In this document: piece by piece, positions 34,858-43,004 of the stretch
Layout: each line of letters opens with the position of its first letter
How positions within the stretch are numbered: position 1 is the first letter of the stretch
NCBI RefSeq assembly: GCF_013177695.1
Contig: NZ_WOEY01000109.1
Location: 1-52,802 of the forward strand
Reading direction: 5' to 3'
Length of the DNA: 52,802 nucleotides
Source: Paraburkholderia solitsugae
GTDB lineage: Bacteria > Pseudomonadota > Gammaproteobacteria > Burkholderiales > Burkholderiaceae
Position numbers and translations under genes: made by a program
Notes under the pieces: model-generated
Told to the model about the DNA's origin: nothing
The model's input: only the letters and a program-made list of their open reading frames with translations
The model's database searches: none

Positions 34858-35712
34858 TCACTCCACCGCGATTGCCGGCGCTCTCTCGATCAGCGACCTG
34901 ATCCGCTCCTGATCGACCGGTGTCGCCGGGTTGTAGACGATCATCTGAAGATCCGGCCGCCCGTCGACAGCGAACGACGAGTATTCCAGCGAGATGGGCC
35001 CCAGCACGGGGTGGCGCACGCGCTTGAGGCCCTCGCCGTGGGTCTGCACCTCATTGTCCCGCCACATGGCGGCGAACTCGGGACTTGACCGGCACAGTTC
35101 ATCGACGAGCGGCGCCACCTCGGCGTCGGCGCCTGCGCGTGCGGCATCGACCCGGAAGGCGCCCACCACGAAGCGCGCCACGCTGGTCCAATCGAACTGC
35201 GCGGCACGGACGCGGGGATCGCAGAAGATCATGCGCAGGATATTGCGTTTTTCGGGAGGCAGGGTGCTGTAGTCGGTGAGCACGGTCGCGGCCGCGCGGT
35301 TCCAGGCAAGCACGTCCCATGTCGCAGTCCTGACGATGGCCGGGCTATAGGGCAGTGCATCGAGCAGACGCTGCAGCCGCGGTGTGATCGCATCACTGCC
35401 TCGGTAGCGGACTTCGGGCTGATGGCCGAGGCCGAGCAGAAACACATGTTCGCGCTCGACCTCGGTCAGCATCAGCGCCGTCGCGATGCGGTCCAGCACG
35501 TCCGCTGACGGATTGCCGCCGCGCCCCTGCTCCAGCCACGTGTACCAGGCCACGCTGATATTGGCGCGCTGCGCCACTTCTTCCCGGCGCAGCCCCGCCG
35601 TCCGCCGCCGCCCGCCGGAAATGCCGAAGGACGCGGGGTCGAGTTTCGTCCGCCGGCTCTTCAGATAGTTGCCGAGCCGATTGTCGCCGTCATTCTCGTT
35701 CGTCTGAGCCAT
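34858..35712 (-). CDS. XRE-family regulator with MmyB-like ligand domain
   Basis: 284 residues. The N-terminal HTH (about 34-85) includes RTAGLRREEVAQRANISVAWYTWLEQGRG, the family signature. The C-terminal MmyB-like domain includes WDVLAWNRAAATVLTDY and NILRMIFCDP. Such proteins usually repress a neighbouring dehydrogenase gene and bind a small, possibly lipid-like, ligand. It diverges from the SDR gene at 35828. Its ribosome site AGG overlaps one arm of a dyad in the gap. Confidence 0.92.
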   Translation of the reverse strand: MAQTNENDGDNRLGNYLKSRRTKLDPASFGISGGRRRTAGLRREEVAQRANISVAWYTWLEQGRGGNPSADVLDRIATALMLTEVEREHVFLLGLGHQPEVRYRGSDAITPRLQRLLDALPYSPAIVRTATWDVLAWNRAAATVLTDYSTLPPEKRNILRMIFCDPRVRAAQFDWTSVARFVVGAFRVDAARAGADAEVAPLVDELCRSSPEFAAMWRDNEVQTHGEGLKRVRHPVLGPISLEYSSFAVDGRPDLQMIVYNPATPVDQERIRSLIERAPAIAVE

Positions 35713-35718
35713 GTGTAA

Positions 35719-35761
35719 CCTGTTAGGACGTATACATGGATAACGTCACTACTTTAACAGG
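35719..35761. promoter_or_regulatory. nested dyads between the XRE regulator and SDR genes
   Basis: CCTGTTA (35719-35725) and TAACAGG (35755-35761) are perfect 7-bp arms 29 bases apart. Inside lie GACGT (35727-35731) and ACGTC (35743-35747). On the minus strand the outer arm supplies the AGG of the regulator's own ribosome site, so binding could block both promoters and the regulator's message start. Binding by the XRE protein is inferred. Confidence 0.5.
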
Positions 35762-35827
35762 ATGATTTTGCCTCGTACATTGTGCTTTGTCGATCGCCGA
35801 TCGATTGATTGATTGGGAGAACATCAC

Positions 35828-36724
35828 ATGCGCGTCTTTGTTACGGGAGCCACCGGCTTCGTCGGTTCCGCTGTCGTCCGCGAACTGCTCGCGAACGGCC
35901 ATCAGGTCCTCGGCCTCACCCGCTCGGAAGCAGGAGCGGCCGCGCTCGCCGCGGCCGGCGCCGAGGCGATCCATGGGTCGCTTACCGACCTCGACAGCCT
36001 GCGCCGGGGCGCGGCGGCCGCTGACGGGGTCATTCACACCGCCTTCAATCACGATTTCTCCCGCTTCGCGCAGAGCTCGGAAGAGGACAAGCACGCGATC
36101 GAAGTGCTCGGCAGCGTGCTCGAAGGCAGCGAGCGGCCGTTGCTCGTCACATCCGGCTGTGCGTTCCTGAGCAATGGCCGCATGGCGACCGAGGAGGATC
36201 GTCAGCCTGCGCCGTCCGGCCACTTTCCTCGCGCATCGGAGGCGGCGGCGGCGAGCCTCGCGGCCCGCGGCGTGCGGGCGAGCGCCGTGCGGCTGGCGCC
36301 GTCCGTTCACGGCGAGGGCGACCACGGTTTTGTCCCCCGACTCATCAACATCGCGCGCGAGAAGGGCGTGTCGGCCTATGTGGGTGACGGCCTCAACCGT
36401 TGGCCCGGCGTGCATCGCTTCGACGCTGCCCGCGTCTTCCGGCTCGCACTTGAGCGCGGCGCCATCGATGGTCCCTATCATGCGGTCGCCGAAGAGGGCG
36501 TGCCGTTCAGGGCGATCGCCGAGGTGATCGGTCGCCGGCTCGGCGTCCCCGTCGTCGCCAAGTCCCATGACGAGGCAGCCGCACATTTCGGATGGTTCGG
36601 CATGTTCATCGGCGCGGACCTGCCGACCTCAAGCGCACGGACCCGCGCCCTGCTCGACTGGACGCCCACCGGCCCGGACATTCTCGCCGACATCGACCAG
36701 CCTGGCTACTACGCGCATCCCTGA
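35828..36724 (+). CDS. extended SDR, NAD(P)-dependent epimerase/dehydratase-like
   Basis: 298 residues. It opens with the GxxGxxG motif FVTGATGFVGSAVVREL. GVIHTAF and a Ser in LVTSGCAFL follow, but the usual YxxxK is not evident (the aligned stretch FPRASEAAAA lacks the Tyr), so catalysis may be atypical. GGGAG at 35815-35819 fits ATG 35828. The protein resembles the NAD-dependent epimerases commonly paired with MmyB-type XRE regulators. Confidence 0.87.
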   Translation: MRVFVTGATGFVGSAVVRELLANGHQVLGLTRSEAGAAALAAAGAEAIHGSLTDLDSLRRGAAAADGVIHTAFNHDFSRFAQSSEEDKHAIEVLGSVLEGSERPLLVTSGCAFLSNGRMATEEDRQPAPSGHFPRASEAAAASLAARGVRASAVRLAPSVHGEGDHGFVPRLINIAREKGVSAYVGDGLNRWPGVHRFDAARVFRLALERGAIDGPYHAVAEEGVPFRAIAEVIGRRLGVPVVAKSHDEAAAHFGWFGMFIGADLPTSSARTRALLDWTPTGPDILADIDQPGYYAHP

Positions 36725-37025
36725 CGTTCGACAAATCGGATTCTCACGTGAGGTCAACAACGTAACCACCGGCATTAGACGGTCTATGGGTCATCGAACG
36801 TGTCATCGACCTGGGTGATCTTCCACTCAACCGGCTTCGTGCCGCAATTGGGGGCAAGACGTGCCAGGAGGACTACAATCATCTATGGCCCTAATCATGT
36901 AATGGCTGTGCGCCGGCTTCGACCGGCGCATTGACAAACCGGTCACCCCGGTTCACGGCGGATCAGCGGTTTAAGCACGCCCGATCGCAGCCAGCCACGC
37001 GTGGCGTCCCGGCCAAGGAGGCGCG
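36725..37025. other. intergenic region with two tandem hairpins
   Basis: TGCGCCGG (36909-36916) and CCGGCGCA (36923-36930) form a perfect 8-bp stem with a 6-base loop. Just beyond, AACCGG (36937-36942) and CCGGTT (36948-36953) form a second 6-bp stem. Neither has a T run, so they may be attenuator-like or an RNA-end barrier. No gene is seen. AAGGAGG at 37015-37021 is the ribosome site of the UPF0182 gene. Confidence 0.5.
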
Positions 37026-39782
37026 ATGCGTTCGCAACCAGGCTCCCGCGTGCCATTCAGACGCACCGGAATTGCGGTTGCGGTCGTCGTGGGCTGCCTG
37101 ATCGTCGCCGGGCGTATCACCGGCGTCGTGGTCGACTGGCTGTGGTTTTCTTCGATCGGTTATGTCGGCGTTTTCTGGACGACTGTCTCCGCCAAGGCGC
37201 TCCTCTTTGCCGCCGTGTTCGCAGCGTCGGCGAGCGTCATCGCCGCATCAGGGTTCCTTGCGCATCGTTACGCGAGGCGTCCCGGTAGCTGGCAAGTGGA
37301 AACGGCCCGTCTGTCGGGTACGCCGGAGTTCATCAGTGAACTGGCAGACCAGCTCGCACCGCGCATTCCCTGGCGCATCAGCATTGCCGGCAGCGCTATT
37401 GTCCTGGGGCTCCTCATCGCCGCCGGCGAAGTCTCCAACTGGGACCTGGTGCTGCGCTTCCTTCATCAGGTGCCCTACGGCGAACGCGATCCTGTCTTCG
37501 GCCAGGACATCGGCTTCTATCTGTTCTCGCTGCCCGCCTATCTTGCGTTCAAGAACTGGCTGCTGCAGTTGCTCTTTTGCAGTGCGATCGTTGCAACCGT
37601 GGTCTACGGGGTACGCGGCGACATCACATTCGAGCGGCCGCCGTGCCGACTCTCGGCCGCCGCTGCCGCTCATGGTTCCGCGCTACTCGGTGTGTTCTTC
37701 GTCCTGAAAGCCGGGTCCTACGCACTCGACCGCTTTTTGCTGCTCTACGACGATAACGGCGTCGTGGTTGGCGCCGGGTATACCGACATCCACGTCGAGC
37801 TTCCGGTCCTATGGGTGCTCATCGGCTTTGCCGGCGCCGCAGCCGTTGCGTCGTGGATCAATATGCGCCGGCGGGACTATCGCGTTCCTGCCGCTTCGCT
37901 GGTGCTGGTGTTCGGCACCTCGTTCGTGTTCGCCCTGATCTACCCAGCGCTGTTCCAGCGCCTCTATGTCAAGCCGAGCGAGCTGCAACTGGAGATGCCC
38001 TATATCCAGCACAATATCGCGCTAACGCGAATGGCCTACGGCCTCAACCAGATCGCGGTCAAGCCGTTTCCAGCCGAGCAGCAATTGAATCTCACCTCGC
38101 TCGAAGCCAATCGCGCGACCATCGACAACATTCGGCTGTGGGATGTGCAGCCGCTGATGGATACCTACGCGCAGTTGCAGGAGATCAGGACTTACTACAA
38201 ATTCCTCTCCGTCGACATCGACCGCTACCGGCTCGACGCCGGTTACCGGCAGGTGATGCTGTCGGCCCGCGAACTGGAGCCGTCGATGCTTCCCGCGAAC
38301 GCCCAGACCTGGGTGAACCTGCACCTCCTGTTCACGCACGGCAACGGCGTCGTGATGTCGCCAGTCACCGAAAAATCGACGGAAGGTTTGCCCTCCTTCT
38401 ATCTGCAGGATATTCCACCCGTCGCCCACGGCGGGCCCGCCATTCGCGAGCCGCGTCTGTATTTCGGTGAAGGGGGTGAAGGCTACGTCATCGTAAAGGG
38501 CAGCGTCTCCGAATTCGACTACCCCAAGGGCAAGGACAACGTTTACACCACGTACAGCGGGACCGATGGCATTGCTATTGGCAGCACCACGCGCCGCAGC
38601 CTCTTCGCCTGGCAGTTCGACGATCCGAACATCCTGCTAACCGACTACGTCACGAACACTAGCCGCATCCTGCTGCACCGTAACATTCAGGACCGGGTGC
38701 GCACGATTGCCCCGTTCCTCAGCCTCGACCATGATCCGTATCTCGTCACCAGCAACGGGCGCCTTTTCTGGATGCAGGACGCCTATACGACAAGCCCCTG
38801 GTTCCCCTACGCGCAGCCGGGTTTCGGCGATGGCGCCAATTACATCCGCAACGCAGTCAAGGTGGTGATCGACGCGTATAACGGCACGGTTGATTTCTAT
38901 GTAAGCGATCCTAATGATCCGATCATACGGACTTACCAGCGCATCTTTCCGGGTCTGTTCAAGCCTCTCGCGGCGATGCCCAGAGACCTGCAACAACATA
39001 TCCGCTACCCCGAAGACCTGTTCCAGATTCAGGCGCAACTTTATCGGGCTTACCACATGGACGCGGCGGAGGTCTTCTACAACCGCGAGGATCTCTGGCA
39101 ATTCCCGCGTGAACTGATCGGCATTGATGGTGGGAACAGTCCCGGCACGCCGATGACGCCCTACTACATGATCATGCGGCTGCCCGACGAAGCGCGCGAA
39201 GAGTTCGTCCTGATACTGCCGATGGTGCCCAGCCAACGCGACAATATGATCGCGTGGCTCGCGGCGCGTTGCGATCCACCCAACTACGGCAAGCTCATTG
39301 TCTACGCGTTCCCGAAGGACAAGCTCGTCTATGGGCCGTTCCAGATCGAGGCGCGCATTCAGCAGAACACCGAGATTTCGCAGCAGATTTCGCTGTGGAA
39401 CCAGATGGGTTCGCGCGTCATTCGCGGCCATCTTCTCGTCGTGCCGATTGAAAACTCCATTCTCTACGTCTCGCCGCTCTACTTGCGCGCGGAGTCGGGT
39501 CAGTTACCCGAATTGAAGCGGGTCATCGCCGCATATGGGGACCGGGTTGTGATGGAAGAAACGCTGGGCGGGGCGCTCGCGGCGCTCTTCAAGGAAAGCG
39601 CCCCGCTCGCCTCGCCGCCTCAGGGCACGGCGGACGCGCGTGCCCGCGAGGCGCTGGCACACTATGACCGTGCGATCGAGCGATTGAAGGCGGGAGACTG
39701 GAGTGGTTTCGGCGCGGAACTGGATGCGTTGCGGCCATTGCTCGAGGCGCTGGGTGGCGGTCGTACGGAGGGACAGAAGTGA
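37026..39782 (+). CDS. UPF0182 family large membrane protein
   Basis: 918 residues, the usual size of COG1615/UPF0182. About seven membrane helices occupy the first about 320 residues (for example VAVVVGCLIVAGRI and WVLIGFAGAAAVASWI). A large conserved domain then contains family stretches such as NIRLWDVQPLMDTYAQLQEIRTYYKF, GLPSFYLQDIPP, PRLYFGEG and QNTEISQQISLWNQMGSRVIRGHLLVVPI. The last about 60 residues are charged and Ala/Gly rich. The function of the family is unknown. It stands alone, with a strong AAGGAGG site. Confidence 0.93.
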   Translation: MRSQPGSRVPFRRTGIAVAVVVGCLIVAGRITGVVVDWLWFSSIGYVGVFWTTVSAKALLFAAVFAASASVIAASGFLAHRYARRPGSWQVETARLSGTPEFISELADQLAPRIPWRISIAGSAIVLGLLIAAGEVSNWDLVLRFLHQVPYGERDPVFGQDIGFYLFSLPAYLAFKNWLLQLLFCSAIVATVVYGVRGDITFERPPCRLSAAAAAHGSALLGVFFVLKAGSYALDRFLLLYDDNGVVVGAGYTDIHVELPVLWVLIGFAGAAAVASWINMRRRDYRVPAASLVLVFGTSFVFALIYPALFQRLYVKPSELQLEMPYIQHNIALTRMAYGLNQIAVKPFPAEQQLNLTSLEANRATIDNIRLWDVQPLMDTYAQLQEIRTYYKFLSVDIDRYRLDAGYRQVMLSARELEPSMLPANAQTWVNLHLLFTHGNGVVMSPVTEKSTEGLPSFYLQDIPPVAHGGPAIREPRLYFGEGGEGYVIVKGSVSEFDYPKGKDNVYTTYSGTDGIAIGSTTRRSLFAWQFDDPNILLTDYVTNTSRILLHRNIQDRVRTIAPFLSLDHDPYLVTSNGRLFWMQDAYTTSPWFPYAQPGFGDGANYIRNAVKVVIDAYNGTVDFYVSDPNDPIIRTYQRIFPGLFKPLAAMPRDLQQHIRYPEDLFQIQAQLYRAYHMDAAEVFYNREDLWQFPRELIGIDGGNSPGTPMTPYYMIMRLPDEAREEFVLILPMVPSQRDNMIAWLAARCDPPNYGKLIVYAFPKDKLVYGPFQIEARIQQNTEISQQISLWNQMGSRVIRGHLLVVPIENSILYVSPLYLRAESGQLPELKRVIAAYGDRVVMEETLGGALAALFKESAPLASPPQGTADARAREALAHYDRAIERLKAGDWSGFGAELDALRPLLEALGGGRTEGQK

Positions 39783-39847
39783 ATCGACAGGCACGCCCGC
39801 TTAAGAAAGCGCACGTGCCAGCGCCTCAGACTGATGCCGGAAAGGAA

Positions 39848-40906
39848 TTAGAACCGGTGCACGATCCCGACCTGTACACCGCGTGCGTCCGCGCCTGGGT
39901 AAGCGAGGGGCAAGCCGGGGTTCGCCGCACCGGCGAGCGTATAACTCGCCTCGTTTCGATTACGCAGGAAGGACAGGGCTCCGTAGAAGTTGGTGCGTTT
40001 TGACAGGTCGTACTCGTACAGCAGGCCGACCTGATCCGCATTGTTGTCCTGTGAGGTGCGGTCACGCAGGATCGCATAGCCAAGCGCGAGACTATTGGTG
40101 GCGTTGAACTGGTACTTGGCAGACAGGCCGTATACCCGTGCATCGATGTCGATATCATCCCACTTCACGGCGGAATAGCCGCCATAGACGGTTGCCTTGC
40201 CGATCGCATACGACAGGCCCGCCATGATCGTGTGGTCCGTCGTCGTCGCATTCGCGTTCTTTAGCCACTGGCCTGCTACGAAAGCGGCAAACGGTCCGTG
40301 TTCGTAAGTCACGTCGAACTGCTTGCTGGAACCTGCGGACTGGAAGCCGCCGGCATCGCCCAGTCCGATATAGACCCCCGCCTGGAATCCGCCGACTTCC
40401 GGACTCATATAGGACACCGTGTTGCTCGTGCGGTAGGCAAACGTCGTCAGGTTATCCATGCCGGATGCCTGAGTCACACCGCCGAACGCGTCCTGCCCGC
40501 TCTGGTCGTAAAACAGCGGAGAATTCTGGCGTCCCGCTCGCACCTGCCCCCACGAACCCGACAAGCCCACCCACGCTTGCCGGTTGAACATTGAATTACT
40601 CTCGGCAAGTGTGCCGTCGTTCGGATTGAAGCCGTTTTCAAGGTTGAAGATGACCTTCTGGCCGCCGCCGATATCTTCCGAGCCTTTCAAACCGAACCGG
40701 CTGCCCCATTGGCCACTCGAGCCGAGCGCAGCTGTATAACCGTTGCCGGTGTTGACGTATTGGGCGAATTCGTCGATCAAACCGTACAGCGTCACGTTAT
40801 CCTGGGCAAACGCGTAGTGAGGTACCAGCAGAATCGTGGTCGCGCACGCGAGCTGCACGCCGGAGCTAACGTAGGAAAAGGCGTGGCTTAAGCTGTTTTT
40901 TCTCAT
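39848..40906 (-). CDS. Gram-negative porin (Burkholderiales OmpC-like)
   Basis: 352 residues. A signal peptide of about 34 residues (ending AFA) is followed by DNVTLYGLIDEF, the standard first strand of Burkholderiales porins. Alternating beta strands follow, with SRFGLKGSEDIGGGQKVIFNLENGF and AWVGLSGSWGQVRAGRQNSP (constriction-loop region), and the protein ends in the expected Phe (GIVHRF). It forms a trimeric diffusion pore in the outer membrane. No clear ribosome site precedes the ATG; instead TAGTA-T-TACTA (40910-40920) abuts the start. Confidence 0.93.
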   Translation of the reverse strand: MRKNSLSHAFSYVSSGVQLACATTILLVPHYAFAQDNVTLYGLIDEFAQYVNTGNGYTAALGSSGQWGSRFGLKGSEDIGGGQKVIFNLENGFNPNDGTLAESNSMFNRQAWVGLSGSWGQVRAGRQNSPLFYDQSGQDAFGGVTQASGMDNLTTFAYRTSNTVSYMSPEVGGFQAGVYIGLGDAGGFQSAGSSKQFDVTYEHGPFAAFVAGQWLKNANATTTDHTIMAGLSYAIGKATVYGGYSAVKWDDIDIDARVYGLSAKYQFNATNSLALGYAILRDRTSQDNNADQVGLLYEYDLSKRTNFYGALSFLRNRNEASYTLAGAANPGLPLAYPGADARGVQVGIVHRF

Positions 40907-41114
40907 AATTAGTATTACTATTCAAACAAATGAAAGGTATCAATGCGCCACTCGGTGCCGAGGTGGCTGGCGTGCGCCGCGGTGTTCAGTCTAAAAAAAA
41001 CGGGGAGTGGCGGTCTTCCGTGCCGGTCGTACACGGTGGGGATGCCGGGGACACGTACGGCAACGGGCCGTGCGTGTCAGCGGAAGACCTTAAGAGGAAG
41101 CGCTTGCGCGTACT

Positions 41115-42548
41115 TCAACTACGTGCTTTGCCTTGCTCGACCGGGAGAATCAGACGCTCGGGGATAGTGCGCGAGGCGTTGCGAGCACACGCGTAATAGA
41201 GCACCGCGGGTACGACAAGCCCGAGAATCCACGAGATGTCCGTTCCGCCGAGTGCGTCGACGAGCGGCCCCGTATAGAAGCTCGTCGAGATGAAGGGCAT
41301 CTGGACCAGCACTCCGGCGACATAGATCGCGATGGCCATGCCATTCCAGCGGCCGTACCGACCGTCCGGATTCGAGAGCGCCGGGACATCGTAGCGCGAT
41401 TTCGTAAAGCAGTAGTAGTCCACGAGGTTGATCGCGCTCCACGGCGTGAAGAAGGCGAGCAGGAACAGGATGAACGCTGAGAATTCCTTCAGGAACGAAT
41501 GGCGGCCTGCCAGTGCGACCAACGTCGATACCCCTACCATACCGAGGATGTAAAGCAGGCGGTGACGGGTTGATATGGTGCGCTGACCGCGAAAGCCGCT
41601 GACAATCGTGGCCATCGACATGAAGCTGCCATAAGCGTTGAGCGTCGTGACGGTGACTTTGCCGAAGGCGATGCTGAAGTAAAGCAGCGCGGCAACCGCG
41701 CCGGTCGCGCCCAGCCCGACGATGTACGACACCTCGTGGTGCGAGAACTGGCTTCCTGCGAGTGCCGCAGCGAATACACCGAAGGTCATGGCAGCCTGTG
41801 CGCCGATTACCGAGCCGAGTCCCACAGCGAGAAACGTACGAACGGACGAGGTCGAGCGCGGCAGATAACGCGAGTAGTCCGCGACGTACGGGCCGAACGC
41901 GATCTGCCACGAGGCGGACAGCGACATCGAAAGCAGGAAACTGGCGAGCGTGAAGTGCCGGTTCGCGAGCAGCGCACCGACGTCGTGATGCGCGAAGAGC
42001 TGTGCAAACATGAAGACAAAGGCCGCGACACCCACCACGCTGGCAATGCGCCCGACGAAGTGAATCGAGCGGTAGCCGAAGATCGTCAGGAGCACGATTA
42101 CGGCGGCGAAAATCACGATGCCGACCGCGTCGTCAACGTTAAAAAGCTGGGCGACCGCCTGGCCGGCCAGCACCGAACCGCTTGCCGAAAAGCCGACATA
42201 CATCAGGCACACGAGGACGATGGGGATCATCGCGCCGTACACGCCGAACTGCACCCGGCTCGAGATCATCTGCGGGAGGCCGAGTTGTGGTCCCTGAGCG
42301 CCGTGCAGCGCCATGACAGTTCCACCGATGATCTGCCCGATCACCAAGGCGACGAGCGACCAGAACACGTCCCCGCCAAGTACGACAGCGAGCGCGCCCG
42401 TCACGATGGCCGTGATCTGCAAGTTGGCCGATAGCCAGAGCGTGAACTGGCTAAACAGGCTGCCATGCCTTTCTGCATCGGGGATGTAGTCGATCGAGCG
42501 GGATTCGACCAACGCTCCGCTTGCGGGGTTTTCGGTGGGAATTGCCAC
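41115..42548 (-). CDS. NCS1 family nucleobase/cytosine-type permease
   Basis: 477 residues with about 12 membrane helices. Family features are the N-terminal RSIDYIPDAERHGS, the helix 1 region FTLWLSANLQITAIVTGALA, LHGAQGPQLGLPQMISSRVQFG (NCS1 consensus), ASWQIAFGPYVADYSRYLP and FFTPWSAINLVDYY. It imports cytosine, purine, hydantoin, allantoin or similar with a cation. GTG 42548 is the start, with GGAGA properly spaced. A strong promoter with a HutC-like operator in its spacer lies about 200 bases upstream. No catabolic enzyme is adjacent to indicate the substrate. Confidence 0.9.
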   Translation of the reverse strand: MAIPTENPASGALVESRSIDYIPDAERHGSLFSQFTLWLSANLQITAIVTGALAVVLGGDVFWSLVALVIGQIIGGTVMALHGAQGPQLGLPQMISSRVQFGVYGAMIPIVLVCLMYVGFSASGSVLAGQAVAQLFNVDDAVGIVIFAAVIVLLTIFGYRSIHFVGRIASVVGVAAFVFMFAQLFAHHDVGALLANRHFTLASFLLSMSLSASWQIAFGPYVADYSRYLPRSTSSVRTFLAVGLGSVIGAQAAMTFGVFAAALAGSQFSHHEVSYIVGLGATGAVAALLYFSIAFGKVTVTTLNAYGSFMSMATIVSGFRGQRTISTRHRLLYILGMVGVSTLVALAGRHSFLKEFSAFILFLLAFFTPWSAINLVDYYCFTKSRYDVPALSNPDGRYGRWNGMAIAIYVAGVLVQMPFISTSFYTGPLVDALGGTDISWILGLVVPAVLYYACARNASRTIPERLILPVEQGKARS

Positions 42549-42744
42549 GGAACATTCTCCAGAACGCTTCAGATGTCGCTTGCTCGACGTTGAGTCGGGC
42601 GAACGGATTATTGGAGTTACGGGTGTGACGGCGCGGGCCGCCCCTTTTATCTATCTGGCGAATCGGAGGCGAGCAGCGGTTTGCTCGCTTGGCGGCGGGA
42701 GCTTTTGGTACCCGGTCATTTCGAACTTGATCACGCCGGGTAGA

Positions 42745-42773
42745 AATTTACTTGTATAGACAAGTCTGTGCAA
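42745..42773 (-). promoter_or_regulatory. promoter of the NCS1 permease with HutC/GntR-type operator in its spacer
   Basis: On the minus strand TTGCAC (42773-42768), a 17-base spacer and TAAATT (42750-42745) form a sigma-70-like promoter. The operator ACTTGT-ATAG-ACAAGT, a perfect dyad at 42750-42765, fills the spacer and overlaps the -10 by one base. This TTGTATAGACAA type is the known shape for HutC-subfamily GntR repressors. No GntR gene is in the window, so the regulator must be encoded elsewhere. Confidence 0.7.
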
Positions 42774-42937
42774 ATAGGGTGTTACCCGGTTCGCATAGAC
42801 GAGATCTCCGCTTTCGTTTTTGTCAGAAACGATATTTCTTGTGGATAGTTTGCTAATTGGCGGGAGATGGCTGACTTTTAGCCCAATTGTGCGGCAGGCC
42901 ATCCAGGGATGAGCTTGCCACAAGCACTGCAGTCGGA

Positions 42938-42968
42938 TTGAAATAAGATGAACGATATGTATAGACAT
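42938..42968 (+). promoter_or_regulatory. second HutC-like site with promoter-like sequence, no gene behind it
   Basis: TTGAAA (42938-42943), 16 bases and TATAGA (42960-42965) resemble a forward promoter. Its -10 lies in ATGT-ATAG-ACAT (42957-42968), which shares the ATAG core of the permease operator. It points into the 3' end of the convergent MFS gene and drives no visible gene, so it may be a relic of a lost gene. The rest of the gap 42549-43004 holds no supportable gene. Confidence 0.4.
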
Positions 42969-43004
42969 GTTGCAATGAACACGCAACCTCTACACAACCT
43001 CGCC

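Noticed and set aside
40990..41010. Run of eight A (eight T on the minus strand) as terminator of the NCS1 permease
   Set aside because: No adequate stem directly precedes the T run on the minus strand; only a 3-bp stem could be drawn.
42651..42986. 111-residue minus-strand frame between permease and MFS genes
   Set aside because: No ribosome site, no domain, and it runs through the operator/promoter of the permease.
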